From Candidatus Poribacteria bacterium (GTDB taxonomy: Bacteria > Poribacteria > WGA-4E > WGA-3G), in assembly GCA_022828145.1 (NCBI GenBank), contig JAJEJA010000017.1, positions 1-64,000 of the forward strand: a stretch of 64,000 nt of DNA, given 5' to 3'. Made by a program: the position numbers and the translations under genes. Positions 1 to 9,285 of this stretch are shown in pieces. Numbering within the stretch: position 1 is the stretch's first letter; each line of letters begins with the position of its first letter. The notes under the pieces were generated by a model, which worked only from the letters and a program-made list of their open reading frames with translations, was not told the DNA's origin and made no database searches.

Positions 1-650
1 TATAATTAAAGACACAGGTTTCGACCAAAAGGGTGCAAGTGAAGCAAAAAAATAAACTTTTTCTGACATTTTTACTAAAAATAGGTAATAAACCGATAAA
101 ATCCATGAAAATCACTCAAACTGAGCTCCACTAATAAATCATCAAATGGATATCCAACAAGTATGGAATGCGATCACATTTTTCCCTTTCATTACTTAAG
201 ACACAATTTTTTACCCTAATAGGTGCATAAAATGCTGTATAAAACGAAAAAAAATGAATTTTTTCTAAAATTTCAGTAAAAACAGGCAAAAAACGATAGA
301 TTCCGTGAAAATTACTCAAATTGAGTTCCTCTAATAAAGCATCAATTAGAATTCCAACAAGTATGGAATTCGATCACATTTTTCCCCTTCATAACTTAAG
401 ACTCAGTATTTAATTCCAAATGAGTGCAAATCTGGAAAAAGTAAAACATGGTATATTTTTCTAATTCATCAAGAAAACTATTACAATGCGTTGATTTAGA
501 AAATTACTCAAACAACGAGATAGACCCTCTATAATTAAAGACACAGGTTTCGACCAAAAGGGTGCAAGTGAAGCAAAAAAATAAACTTTTTCTGACATTT
601 TTACTAAAAATAGGTAATAAACCGATAAAATCCATGAAAATCATTCACAT
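1..650. repeat. Imperfect tandem repeat array, about four units
   Basis: Non-coding and very AT-rich. Bases 1-114 recur without a mismatch at 530-643. Between them lie two diverged units starting near 190 and 390. Shared landmarks are TTAAGACAC or TTAAGACTC at the unit start, GTGAAAATTACTCAAA or a close variant in the middle, and GTATGGAAT.CGATCACATT near the end. Unit spacing is about 189, 200 and 140 bases, so this is not a regular CRISPR. No plausible gene lies in the first 760 bases: the only open frame, on the minus strand, simply follows the repeats. The array may continue to the left of the window. Function unknown. Confidence 0.85.
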
Positions 651-762
651 AGCCTCTATAATAGATATATTGCTCCGCTGGAGCAAGAGTTCAGCCACCC
701 TTTTTTAAGTGACAGAAACTTTACATACCCCTTAATACTACATAATTGCAAAACAGTGTTAC

Positions 763-1149
763 ATGTGGTATAATAATCTTATGAAAGATTATATACTTCT
801 GTTTTTCAATGTTCTGTTAACAGTTGTGGGTCAGATGCTGTTAAAGAAGGGTGTCCTTACTGTCGGACGTATCAACAGTTTTCGAGAACTCATATCTAAG
901 CTGACAGAGGTTATTTTTAATCCTTATGTTATGGGTGGAATCTCAATTTACGGCTTCACAACTTTTGTATGGTTAGTGATCCTATCTCGCGTTAAGCTGA
1001 GTATAGCTTATCCGATGCTCAGTTTAGGGTATGTATTGGTTATTCCGTTTTCTTGGTTAGTTTTCAAAGAAACGATCCCCATGGTTCGTATAATCGGTGC
1101 GATACTGATCTGTATTGGTATATACCTTGTGGCACAGGGAGAAGTTTAG
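763..1149 (+). CDS. Small EamA/DMT-type membrane transporter, 128 aa
   Basis: A four-helix inner-membrane protein of the drug/metabolite transporter superfamily, about the size of the EmrE/ArnE half-transporters. Hydrophobic segments lie near residues 9-27, 50-72, 77-98 and 105-125. The C-terminal half has the pattern typical of the family (SIAYPMLSLGYVLV, a proline/tryptophan helix, FKETI, then RIIGAILICIGIYLVA). Small DMT proteins work as dimers and move cations or polyprenyl-linked sugars; the substrate here cannot be told. Met7 (position 781) is an equally possible start, and neither has a clear Shine-Dalgarno. It opens a + strand run, with the next gene three bases downstream. Confidence 0.8.
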   Translation: MWYNNLMKDYILLFFNVLLTVVGQMLLKKGVLTVGRINSFRELISKLTEVIFNPYVMGGISIYGFTTFVWLVILSRVKLSIAYPMLSLGYVLVIPFSWLVFKETIPMVRIIGAILICIGIYLVAQGEV

Positions 1150-1152
1150 CAG

Positions 1153-1602
1153 ATGCAAGAATCAACATCCGGTTTTAACGGAACCGACGGTAGAAAAGGT
1201 TATACCTATCCTTTAGAAAAACGTTCTTACTTTGCGATGATATTGTCTGCTGTTCTGCCTGGTCTTGGTCAGATATACCTAAATAACACAATTAAAGGCT
1301 TCATACTAATTATTGTCTACATTTCATCTATAGGCATCTTCTACATTAACTCCTATCCAGTGAGAGGCTGGGACGACTTAATGCGATTTAAATCTCTTTC
1401 AGACTCGCAAACAGTGGACGAAGATACGGATAGGTCAATTCACCTTTGGACGCTTGATAATGGAGACGCACTGATGTTTCGACCTACATGGATATTGAAA
1501 ATTACAGCATTAATTCAAGGATTAGCATGTTGGATATATGCGGTTTATGATGGATGGCGTGGTAGACTGATCTACAGTCTGAATGAGTTACAGTCTGAAT
1601 GA
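1153..1602 (+). CDS. Small membrane protein with TM2/DUF5683-like N-terminal hairpin, 149 aa
   Basis: Unnamed membrane protein. Residues 24-62 hold two hydrophobic segments around the motif SAVLPGLGQIYLNNTIKGF, which is the signature of the TM2/DUF5683-like family (glycine-rich turn, Q-x-Y-L, then a second helix). A polar loop follows (about 65-115), then a last hydrophobic stretch near 116-135. It starts three bases after the EamA gene and is probably co-transcribed with it. The family has no firm biochemical role. Confidence 0.7.
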   Translation: MQESTSGFNGTDGRKGYTYPLEKRSYFAMILSAVLPGLGQIYLNNTIKGFILIIVYISSIGIFYINSYPVRGWDDLMRFKSLSDSQTVDEDTDRSIHLWTLDNGDALMFRPTWILKITALIQGLACWIYAVYDGWRGRLIYSLNELQSE

Positions 1603-1632
1603 GTAATTAATCTCAATTTGGATTAGGGTTTT

Positions 1633-3000
1633 ATGTTTCAAGATGATCAGACCAAACGTAAAGTAGCGTTAAAGACTTTCTGTATTTTCAATCTTTATAT
1701 TCTCTTGACAATATCATTGCTTGCTTGTCGCAATGACTCCCTGAAAAAGATTGAAGTACTTATACAGTCTGAGATGCATCAAGAAGCAAAGCACCAATTG
1801 GAGGATTATGTAAAGTCTGAGCCAAACAACGCACAAGCAAGGATGTTACTTGGAAAAACTTACAACGCATTAGGTCAACATCACGATGCAGTTGACCAGT
1901 TCAAAAAAGCATCCCTATTGTATTCTTCTGTACCTAAAGAGCGTATTGCAGCTCGTTTTGCGTTAGCAAGAACCTATCTTATCTTCGGTGATAGAAAATC
2001 TGCATTCTCGGTTCTCAATTTAATCCAGAAAGGAACTTCAGACGAGAAGACCTTAAGAAAAGTAATTCAATTGGTTGGTGATAGTTATGTGGCCAAACAA
2101 CTTACATTCGGTAATTCTGACAACTATTCCCCTGTTTTCTCACCTGACAGTACAGAAATTGCATTCTCATCATTTCGGACAGATAATAGTGAAATCTACT
2201 TGATGAATTTGGATGGACAGATTAAACAACGTGTGACCTATACAACTGATTATAACGACACCAGTCCAACGTTTCTTAGCGACCCTAATTACATTTTCTA
2301 TAGTAGTGAACCGAAATCCTCTCGTGAAGTAAAGGTTGTCATTCAGAGTAGTGGTTCAACACCGATCTATACGGGTTTCAACATCACACATATCCACAGT
2401 AAAGTTACGCAGCCCATCCTTCCAATTAGTTTTGGTGCTCGTGTCCCCCGTTCTTCACCTTCAGGCAACCGTATTGTCTATGAGACCAATACAGATGGAA
2501 ACTTAGAGATTTATCTGATGGACTTGAGTGCCACAGATCTATCCCAGTTAAATCCAGCAGGCATCCCTAAGAAACGTATTACAAGCAATGATATTGATGA
2601 TGGGAGTCCTACGTTCTTTCCGAGTGGAAAACGGATAGTGTTTGTCTCATCAAGAGACGAAGTGCATCAACTTTATACGATTGATATTGATGGTAAGAAT
2701 GAGAAACATCTCAATCCGAGTCGATACGATACCTATAATCCGGCAGTATCTCCTGATGGAAAGACAGTAGCGTTTGTATCAGCGAGAGATGGGGACTGGG
2801 AAATATACCTCGTTGACAGCAACGGCAAAAATGAACGTCAGATTACGAGTGGAATAGGAAGGTCAATTCAACCTGCATTTTCACCAGATGGCAGATATCT
2901 TGCATTTGTATCGGATAGAAGTGACACATTCCACATCTATTTAATGGACTTGGATAAACCTGTTACGCGTGAAGAATTAGTGAAACTATTGCAACAATAA
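1633..3000 (+). CDS. TPR plus TolB-like (PD40) beta-propeller lipoprotein, 455 aa
   Basis: Probable periplasm-facing lipoprotein. A hydrophobic stretch (about 16-31) ends in a lipobox-like LLAC, placing the lipidated cysteine at residue 32. Residues about 40-140 form tetratricopeptide-like helices (EAKHQLEDYV, LGKTYNALGQHHDAVDQFKKA). From about 150 to the end come repeated PD40/TolB strands with motifs such as FSPDSTEIAFSS, SPDGKTVAFVSARDGDWEIYL and FSPDGRYLAFVSDR. TolB-type propellers are protein-binding scaffolds at the outer membrane; here the partner is unknown. Start at ATG 1633 follows AGGG. The long N-terminus before the lipobox is unusual, so a later start is possible. Confidence 0.8.
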   Translation: MFQDDQTKRKVALKTFCIFNLYILLTISLLACRNDSLKKIEVLIQSEMHQEAKHQLEDYVKSEPNNAQARMLLGKTYNALGQHHDAVDQFKKASLLYSSVPKERIAARFALARTYLIFGDRKSAFSVLNLIQKGTSDEKTLRKVIQLVGDSYVAKQLTFGNSDNYSPVFSPDSTEIAFSSFRTDNSEIYLMNLDGQIKQRVTYTTDYNDTSPTFLSDPNYIFYSSEPKSSREVKVVIQSSGSTPIYTGFNITHIHSKVTQPILPISFGARVPRSSPSGNRIVYETNTDGNLEIYLMDLSATDLSQLNPAGIPKKRITSNDIDDGSPTFFPSGKRIVFVSSRDEVHQLYTIDIDGKNEKHLNPSRYDTYNPAVSPDGKTVAFVSARDGDWEIYLVDSNGKNERQITSGIGRSIQPAFSPDGRYLAFVSDRSDTFHIYLMDLDKPVTREELVKLLQQ

Positions 3001-3022
3001 GACGAGCAACAATAATTTTGTG

Positions 3023-3595
3023 ATGACAATTGGAACACAAGCGGACATCTGCTTTCAAACAAATTTGAGAGGATTTAACCTCTCTTTTACGTCCACATGG
3101 GGTCTATTTTCACCGAAAACGGTAGACGCGGGGACAAAGTTATTGATTGATCACATGGAAATTCGTGAAAACGCCCAGTGTCTTGACCTTGGGTGCGGTT
3201 ATGGTGCTATTGGACTTGTCATGGCAAAAATCGCACAGAATTCAGAGGTATATATGGTGGATAAGGATTTCGTTGCAATAGAATACACAGAAAGAAACGT
3301 AAGACAGAATCATGTCTCAAACTGTCATGTTTTCTTGAGTAACGGATTTAGTCATATTCCGAAGATGAAATTTGATGTGATAGCTTCAAACCTACCCGCT
3401 AATGTCGGTAAGGAGATGCTTCATATCTTACTGTCAGATGCAAGACGGTATCTGAAGAAACGTGGGAAACTCTATGTGGTAACTATTTCTGGACTCAGAG
3501 ACTTTATTAAACGTAATTTTATATCGGTTTTTGGTAATTATGAAAAGATAAAACAGCATAAAACACACACGGTTGCAATGGCAGCCTTGGTATAG
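3023..3595 (+). CDS. Class I SAM methyltransferase, RsmC-like, 190 aa
   Basis: Cytoplasmic methyltransferase resembling the C-terminal catalytic half of RsmC (16S rRNA guanine-N2 methylase). SAM-binding motif I is LDLGCGYGAIGL, followed by an acidic end of strand 2 (YMVDKD). The NPP-type catalytic motif reads NLPA, so the usual N-P-P-[FY] is altered, which weakens a firm rRNA-methylase call. ATG at 3023 is chosen over the GTG at 3020 directly before it. The gene lies 20 bases downstream of the TPR/TolB gene and in the same direction. Confidence 0.75.
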   Translation: MTIGTQADICFQTNLRGFNLSFTSTWGLFSPKTVDAGTKLLIDHMEIRENAQCLDLGCGYGAIGLVMAKIAQNSEVYMVDKDFVAIEYTERNVRQNHVSNCHVFLSNGFSHIPKMKFDVIASNLPANVGKEMLHILLSDARRYLKKRGKLYVVTISGLRDFIKRNFISVFGNYEKIKQHKTHTVAMAALV

Positions 3596-3644
3596 TGAAG
3601 ATCATATTCTACCATAAACCCCGTATAAACATTGGAGGATAGAA

Positions 3645-5138
3645 ATGAGACGGACAGTGCATGGTATCATATCAGTGCTATTCTTGATGGTGCTTCCTTT
3701 AGTTGGTGTAGCCCAGGAGAGTGATCAGATGGATTTAGAAGAGAAACTAAGCATGCCACAGGAACATTGGTATAACATAAGCATGTTGGGAAAGAAAGTT
3801 GGATATGTTCACACCTACTTTGACATTGTTGATTTTGAAGGCGAAAGCATGTTACAAAGTAGAACTGACCTTAAATTACAAGTGAAGGGTTTTGGTAAAG
3901 ATATTGTCATAGCCTCCACTCGTATTGAATATTCCGACCTGAAGTTTAATCCACGATATTTCACCTATAAGCAAAATAAACCAGATGAGAGACAGGTGGA
4001 AGGAGAGATTATTGATCATGTTGCTCATATAAAGACAACATTAAACAGTCAGGTCACAGAATCAGAGGTCATTTTACCGAAGGATACGATTTTTAATAGT
4101 GTCCTATCCAATTATTTGTTCGTTCAAGACAGCCTCAAGATAGGTGAAAAGTTGGCGTTTCACACATTTGATCTTGATCTGCTAATGCCTGTAAAGACAG
4201 GGATTCAGGTAAAAGAGAAGAAACGTTTGAAGGACAGCATAAGTGAAATACCGGTATATGAAGTTAAGCAAAACATGGAGATACTGGGTGGTTTAAACTT
4301 AACCGTTTGGATTTCTGAAAATGGCATAGACTATAAAACATCTACAGATATGATGGGTCTCCCTATTGTTGTGACAAAGACTGATAGAAATACTGCTCTT
4401 GGCATCCCTGAAGATGTTGATATTATGTTAAGAACACAGATTGTTCCAAGCGGGCAGAAACCCACGCGCCGGGCATCTCAATTAGTTGTAAATCTCAAAC
4501 TTTCAAAAGGTAACTTAAAGGAAACAGTACTGATTAACAATCGTCAACAACTAAAGTTGGCTTCAGAGAAAACCGGTAGACTTTCGATTCAGAAGCAAAA
4601 AATTGATGAGGATGTTACCCTCACATTACCAGTTGAAGATTCAGAAATGATGGAATTCCTTTCCGCAACACTTTATATTGAATCTGATCATCCAGATATA
4701 AGTGCTAAAGCGAAAGAAATCATAGATGGCGAAGATGATGCTTGGCTTGCTGCTAAAAGGTTGAGTAGATGGGTATACAAACATATTCGCTCTAAACACC
4801 TTAGCGGTGGTTTCAGATCAGCATTGTCAACGCTTGAATCGTCTTCTGGTGATTGCACTGAACATACGGTACTGCTGATTGCGTTAGCTCGGTCGGTTGG
4901 TATTCCTGCGAGAATCTGTTCAGGCTTAGTCTATGGTGATGGCGCGTTCTATTTTCATTTTTGGCCGGAAGTTTATGTTGGACAATGGGTTCAGATGGAT
5001 CCGACTCTTGGTCAGGTTATTGCAGATGCGAACCATATTCAGTTTGGTGGGGGTATTTTAGAATCTGATACGATGCTTGAATTTACTGAAGGTGTTTTTC
5101 GTACAGTCAATCAGCTTGCGATTGAAATTGTAGAATAA
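3645..5138 (+). CDS. Exported transglutaminase-like protein, 497 aa
   Basis: Signal peptide at residues 1-23 (hydrophobic core VLFLMVLPLVGVA, then QE). Residues about 35-330 are a beta-rich domain without a name I recognise. About 360-480 is a transglutaminase-like (papain fold) core with the triad Cys404 (in SSGDCTEH), His438 (in YFHFWPEV) and Asp452 (in QMDPTLGQ). Bacterial proteins of this type act as proteases or cross-linkers, and many are uncharacterised. A good Shine-Dalgarno (GGAGG) precedes ATG 3645. It lies between the methyltransferase and the BatA/VWA gene; transglutaminase and VWA genes are often neighbours (for example in BatA/MoxR loci), which fits an envelope role. Confidence 0.85.
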   Translation: MRRTVHGIISVLFLMVLPLVGVAQESDQMDLEEKLSMPQEHWYNISMLGKKVGYVHTYFDIVDFEGESMLQSRTDLKLQVKGFGKDIVIASTRIEYSDLKFNPRYFTYKQNKPDERQVEGEIIDHVAHIKTTLNSQVTESEVILPKDTIFNSVLSNYLFVQDSLKIGEKLAFHTFDLDLLMPVKTGIQVKEKKRLKDSISEIPVYEVKQNMEILGGLNLTVWISENGIDYKTSTDMMGLPIVVTKTDRNTALGIPEDVDIMLRTQIVPSGQKPTRRASQLVVNLKLSKGNLKETVLINNRQQLKLASEKTGRLSIQKQKIDEDVTLTLPVEDSEMMEFLSATLYIESDHPDISAKAKEIIDGEDDAWLAAKRLSRWVYKHIRSKHLSGGFRSALSTLESSSGDCTEHTVLLIALARSVGIPARICSGLVYGDGAFYFHFWPEVYVGQWVQMDPTLGQVIADANHIQFGGGILESDTMLEFTEGVFRTVNQLAIEIVE

Positions 5139-5205
5139 CATATTCCACCGCTGCATAATAGTTTACATTTAATTCCATATTTCCATTCAATAGGAGCAAT
5201 TTCTA

Positions 5206-7287
5206 TTGGCTTTTCTGAATCCCCTATTCCTATTCGGTTTATTTGCTGCTGCAATTCCGTTGATGATACATCTTTGGAGTAGAAGGCAAGCAGTAACTGT
5301 TGACTTTAGCAGTCTGATGTTCCTTGTGGCAGCACATCGGCAAAATGTTCGACGTCTCCAACTGAAACAACTACTGATACTTCTGTTAAGGATGCTGATT
5401 GTTGCCTTGATCGCGCTTGCGTTAGCCCGTCCATTTCTAACACTCGGTTTGCCCCTTGCCTCCATTCGTGCGAAAACTGATGTCGTCATTGTTTTAGATA
5501 ATTCATATAGTATGGGATACCGGGATGTTGATGGGATTTGGTTTGAGGACGCAAAATTTATCGCAACAGATCTACTAAAATCGCTGCGACATGGAGATTC
5601 TGCTGCATTGATTCTGATGTCTGATATTGCCAGACCAGAATTTCGACAACTTACACCAGATATAGAGAGTGTGATACAGGCGATTCAGGAAGCTGAAGTG
5701 TCCTATAGAGGAACAAACGTCCACCCCAGCATTGAACTTGCACATGAAATACTATCAGATTCACAACAGCAAATTAAGGAGTTGTATCTTATTTCTGATT
5801 TCAGGCAGAACGGTTGGACGAATGTAGGCGTACTACCGAATGTATCTGGTTCTCGAATTGTACTGTTACCAGTCGGTCAAGACACACCGCACAATACAAA
5901 CATTGAAGAAATAACGGCTTCACATCAACTAATCGGTGTTGGTTTACCTATACAATTAGACGTAGGGATTACTAATCATTCTAATGCAACATTAGCCCAA
6001 ACGACTCTAACATTTCATGTGGGAGAAGAGAAGAAGCAGACCCATACATTTACCGTAGATGCGGATGAACCTGTCTTGACAACCATCACCCATAATTTTG
6101 CTTCTCCCGGTATTCACACAGGTTACTTTGAGCTAACATCGGATCGGTTAAATGTGGATAATAAACGCTATTTTACATTAGAAGTATTGGGAGAGATTCG
6201 GGTGCTCTGCGTAGGTGAACAGACTGACTATTTGCAATTGGCATTAAATCCTTTATATAATAGGACTGGGCTTGATTTATCACTCAAGTCAACACTGATT
6301 CATCCTGTTGCATGTACACAAGCAGAATTTGAGTCGTTTCCGCTTCAAGATTATGACATCGTTATCCTTTCTGATGTAGAGTCTTTGACTGCAGGTGCTA
6401 AAGCACAATTGAATGAATTTATCAGACAAGGTAAAAGCATAATCGCTTTTGTTTCAACTACCTACCAGTTACCGTGGGAGCCAGCAGTAGTTAGTGGAAG
6501 GACATCGTGGGAAGTACCTCACCATGTGACGACCTATGATGCTGATCATCCAATATTTGACATTTTTTCTGATGATATCTTATCAGGTCAATATGGTCCA
6601 AAGTTTTATCAGGCGATGCAGGTAACCCCAGCTGAGGATGCAAAGGTTCTTGCTTCTTTCGGTGACGGTACACCTTTTTTGATTGCGCGACGCGAAGGAA
6701 GAAGTCATATTCTATTTTTTAACGCTGGGTTTGATGTAGAATCAGGTGATAATGAACTCCTCATCAATCCTTTTTTTCTACCGCTTATTCAGAATACAGT
6801 ACTATATTCTATGTACTCTGGCACAAGAACAAACATAGATGTCGGTGATACGTTTATTTCAAGCTTTCCAGATAGCAGTGGAATGACTGCTCAGATAAAA
6901 AAGGTTGATGCTGCAGAGGAAAATCAGATAGTTGCTGTACCCGTTTCTGAAGATGGTTTAATTCAGTATAATAGGACTGAGATTCCAGGTATTTATCAAG
7001 TTGATATGAAAACCCATGATAGACTCTACCGCAGTTTTTTTGCGGTGAATACACCTGTATCCGAAGCAGATTTAACACCATTTTCTTTTCAGACTGCATC
7101 AGAAAAGATTAACGCTCAGCAAGTTTCAACAGATGGTCCAGATGGACCGGACGAATTAGATACAGCAGCATTAGACGCTAAACGACATGGTAGAGAAATA
7201 TGGGGTGAACTGTTGCTGTTAGCTGCCTGTTTCATGCTCCTTGAAGGTTACTTATCTAACCGTGCAAGCAAGTCAACTCCAGGTTAG
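5206..7287 (+). CDS. BatA-type membrane protein with von Willebrand factor A domain, 693 aa
   Basis: N-terminal BatA-like region (FLNPLFLFGLFAAAIPLMIHLWSRR), a second membrane helix near 60-78, then a VWA domain with a complete first MIDAS motif D98-N-S100-Y-S102. Residues about 230-310 look like a CARDB/Ig-type domain. About 320-560 resembles the glutamine-amidotransferase-like fold often fused in this family. A final helix lies near 665-683. It starts with TTG preceded by AGGAG at 5192-5196, which decides the start. VWA/BatA proteins are thought to scaffold envelope complexes with MoxR ATPases; no MoxR gene is in the window. The next gene overlaps or abuts the end. Confidence 0.85.
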   Translation: MAFLNPLFLFGLFAAAIPLMIHLWSRRQAVTVDFSSLMFLVAAHRQNVRRLQLKQLLILLLRMLIVALIALALARPFLTLGLPLASIRAKTDVVIVLDNSYSMGYRDVDGIWFEDAKFIATDLLKSLRHGDSAALILMSDIARPEFRQLTPDIESVIQAIQEAEVSYRGTNVHPSIELAHEILSDSQQQIKELYLISDFRQNGWTNVGVLPNVSGSRIVLLPVGQDTPHNTNIEEITASHQLIGVGLPIQLDVGITNHSNATLAQTTLTFHVGEEKKQTHTFTVDADEPVLTTITHNFASPGIHTGYFELTSDRLNVDNKRYFTLEVLGEIRVLCVGEQTDYLQLALNPLYNRTGLDLSLKSTLIHPVACTQAEFESFPLQDYDIVILSDVESLTAGAKAQLNEFIRQGKSIIAFVSTTYQLPWEPAVVSGRTSWEVPHHVTTYDADHPIFDIFSDDILSGQYGPKFYQAMQVTPAEDAKVLASFGDGTPFLIARREGRSHILFFNAGFDVESGDNELLINPFFLPLIQNTVLYSMYSGTRTNIDVGDTFISSFPDSSGMTAQIKKVDAAEENQIVAVPVSEDGLIQYNRTEIPGIYQVDMKTHDRLYRSFFAVNTPVSEADLTPFSFQTASEKINAQQVSTDGPDGPDELDTAALDAKRHGREIWGELLLLAACFMLLEGYLSNRASKSTPG

Positions 7288-7291
7288 AATC

Positions 7292-9262
7292 ATGATGTAT
7301 TTTGCAGTAGCACATCCCTTGCAAAGTTTTACACAGTATAACGTTCTAAAAGTAACTAAATCTATAAGTATCAATTTGTTGTTTGCTATTATATTATGTG
7401 GTACTTATGTTCAACCCGTATATGCCGAACAGGAAAATCTTGTTCGCAGTGTCTTTGTTAGGGGGAACCAGTCGTTTACACAGAAGCATTTACTTGGCTT
7501 GATGCAGATAAAAGCGGGAAAACCGTACAACATTGATAAATTGAGGGAGGATACCGAAAATATTACTCGATTCCTTCATGCCAAAGGATATATTTATGCT
7601 AAAGTTTCAGTCAAACCGATAAGAATACAGGATGAGGATGGTGTATTTATACGGATCGAAATTGATGAAGGTATAATTGGTGATATTACACTCACAGGTA
7701 ACACAAAAACTAAGGACAGTATCATCTTACGCGAGCTCTTATTTCAGGAAGGAGATGTATTTGTTGAGGCGGATAGGAAAGAGAGTGAGAGAATTATCAG
7801 CCAGAAACCTTATATCGGCGCAGCGAAGATCGAAACGGAATTGGATGAAGCAACGAACAAAGTCAATATTCATGTATCTGTAACAGAATTCTTCTCAATA
7901 ACAGGGGCATTTGATCCAGGACTTAATAGTCAAACTGGATATTTCCTTACACAGATAAGGGAATCTAACCTTTTTGGTTCTGGACAACGCGGTGAGATTA
8001 GTTATGAGCGGATTACTGAATTAGAAGAGAAACCGCGTGGTCTCATTACGTTGAGATATAGGTTGCCGCGTTTAATCAACACACACTGGAACTTTAATGG
8101 TGAATACATCCAAAAAAGGGAGGGTGATTCGTGGGGAGTAGAAATAGAACGGCCCCAATATACTTTGAAAAGTAAATGGAGTGCTAAGTTTGGGATATCA
8201 GAACAGATTAATCTCATACGTTGGTATGAAGATGGCAAGAGAACCGACCTTTTTGAACAGACGTTACATCGGTCTTCTGGTAATATACTTCGATATTATG
8301 GAGACAGACATCATCAGAACCATATTGGATTATGGTTAGATTCTTATGATACAAAGTTTGTTCCCATCGAAAGATCGTTTGGGTCGGAAGCAGCGCCTTT
8401 GAATAGAAACATTAGACGTATTGGCGTGATAATCGGTCGGAAAAACGTTGGGTTTTACCAGACACGATTTCTAAGACGGATGGGAAGAGATGAGTATTTT
8501 ATTACGGGTTCAATATACAATGTATCAATTGGATACTCATCACCGATCTTTGGTTCTGATAGAAGGGAATCTTATGCGGCTTTATCCTTCGATTCTGGAT
8601 GGGTAAGTCGTAACAAGTTCTTTGGTACAGCCTATATAGCGTATATAACAAGTTTCACGAACAAGCTTGATCGATCTATTGTTGAATCCCGATGGGAGTT
8701 GTTCTTAAAGGATATATTCAATACTGGGGACATCTATAGAGTTGATACCGGTTTTCGCGAGAATGGCTTATTTGACCTACAACAGACTTTCGTAGCAAAA
8801 TATAGGACGCAGATGCAGTTTGGGTGGAGTGGTCAAAGTCAAGTTATCCTCGGTTCGGCGAATGGATTGCGGGGGTATGGACCTCGTCAGTTCAGTGGTG
8901 AGAAAATGATGTTGCTGAGTTTAGAAAGCAGAACGCTCTGTGGTGGTAGTTTTTTTAAATACTTGAATGATCGGCTTACGCAAGCTGCAACATTCGTATC
9001 AAAACCGTTTATCAGAAACAGAACTGTTGATCTTGGTCTTGTTCTGAGTCTCACTGTTTTTGCGGATTTTGGTTATGTCTGGGATAGTTATAGCTCTTTT
9101 CGTTACAAAGACGTCAAGCGGAGCATAGGATTTGGGTTTCGCGGTAGTTTTGCGCGTAGCGATGCTGGTATTTTCCGCTTTGAACTGGCTAATCCACTTG
9201 ACCATCCTTTCACACCATCATTCCACCCCCAATTCTTCTATGGTTTAGAACGAGAGTTTTAA
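7292..9262 (+). CDS. Omp85-like outer membrane protein (POTRA plus BamA/TamA barrel), 656 aa
   Basis: An N-terminal hydrophobic stretch (SINLLFAIILCGTYVQPVYA, about residues 27-46 from ATG 7292) acts as a signal peptide. Two POTRA-like repeats follow: VRSVFVRGNQSFTQKHLL and IGDITLTGNTKTKDSIILRE, the second with the usual G-N-x-x-T-K. The last about 400 residues are beta strands typical of the Omp85 barrel, ending in phenylalanine (GLEREF), as outer-membrane barrels do. BamA normally has five POTRA domains and TamA three, so this short form is neither. It may assemble or translocate surface proteins. The frame is open to TTG 7241 inside the previous gene; ATG 7292, four bases after that gene's stop, is preferred. 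Confidence 0.82.
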   Translation: MMYFAVAHPLQSFTQYNVLKVTKSISINLLFAIILCGTYVQPVYAEQENLVRSVFVRGNQSFTQKHLLGLMQIKAGKPYNIDKLREDTENITRFLHAKGYIYAKVSVKPIRIQDEDGVFIRIEIDEGIIGDITLTGNTKTKDSIILRELLFQEGDVFVEADRKESERIISQKPYIGAAKIETELDEATNKVNIHVSVTEFFSITGAFDPGLNSQTGYFLTQIRESNLFGSGQRGEISYERITELEEKPRGLITLRYRLPRLINTHWNFNGEYIQKREGDSWGVEIERPQYTLKSKWSAKFGISEQINLIRWYEDGKRTDLFEQTLHRSSGNILRYYGDRHHQNHIGLWLDSYDTKFVPIERSFGSEAAPLNRNIRRIGVIIGRKNVGFYQTRFLRRMGRDEYFITGSIYNVSIGYSSPIFGSDRRESYAALSFDSGWVSRNKFFGTAYIAYITSFTNKLDRSIVESRWELFLKDIFNTGDIYRVDTGFRENGLFDLQQTFVAKYRTQMQFGWSGQSQVILGSANGLRGYGPRQFSGEKMMLLSLESRTLCGGSFFKYLNDRLTQAATFVSKPFIRNRTVDLGLVLSLTVFADFGYVWDSYSSFRYKDVKRSIGFGFRGSFARSDAGIFRFELANPLDHPFTPSFHPQFFYGLEREF

Positions 9263-9285
9263 CTGTTTTATACCAACTCAGATTT

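Noticed and set aside
1-650. CRISPR array in the left-end repeats
   Set aside because: Units are 140-200 bases, diverged along their whole length, and there is no short constant repeat with unique spacers and no cas gene.
7241-7291. Longer N-terminus of the Omp85-like protein from TTG 7241
   Set aside because: It would overlap the end of the VWA gene and would place 17 residues before a start that already gives a workable signal peptide.
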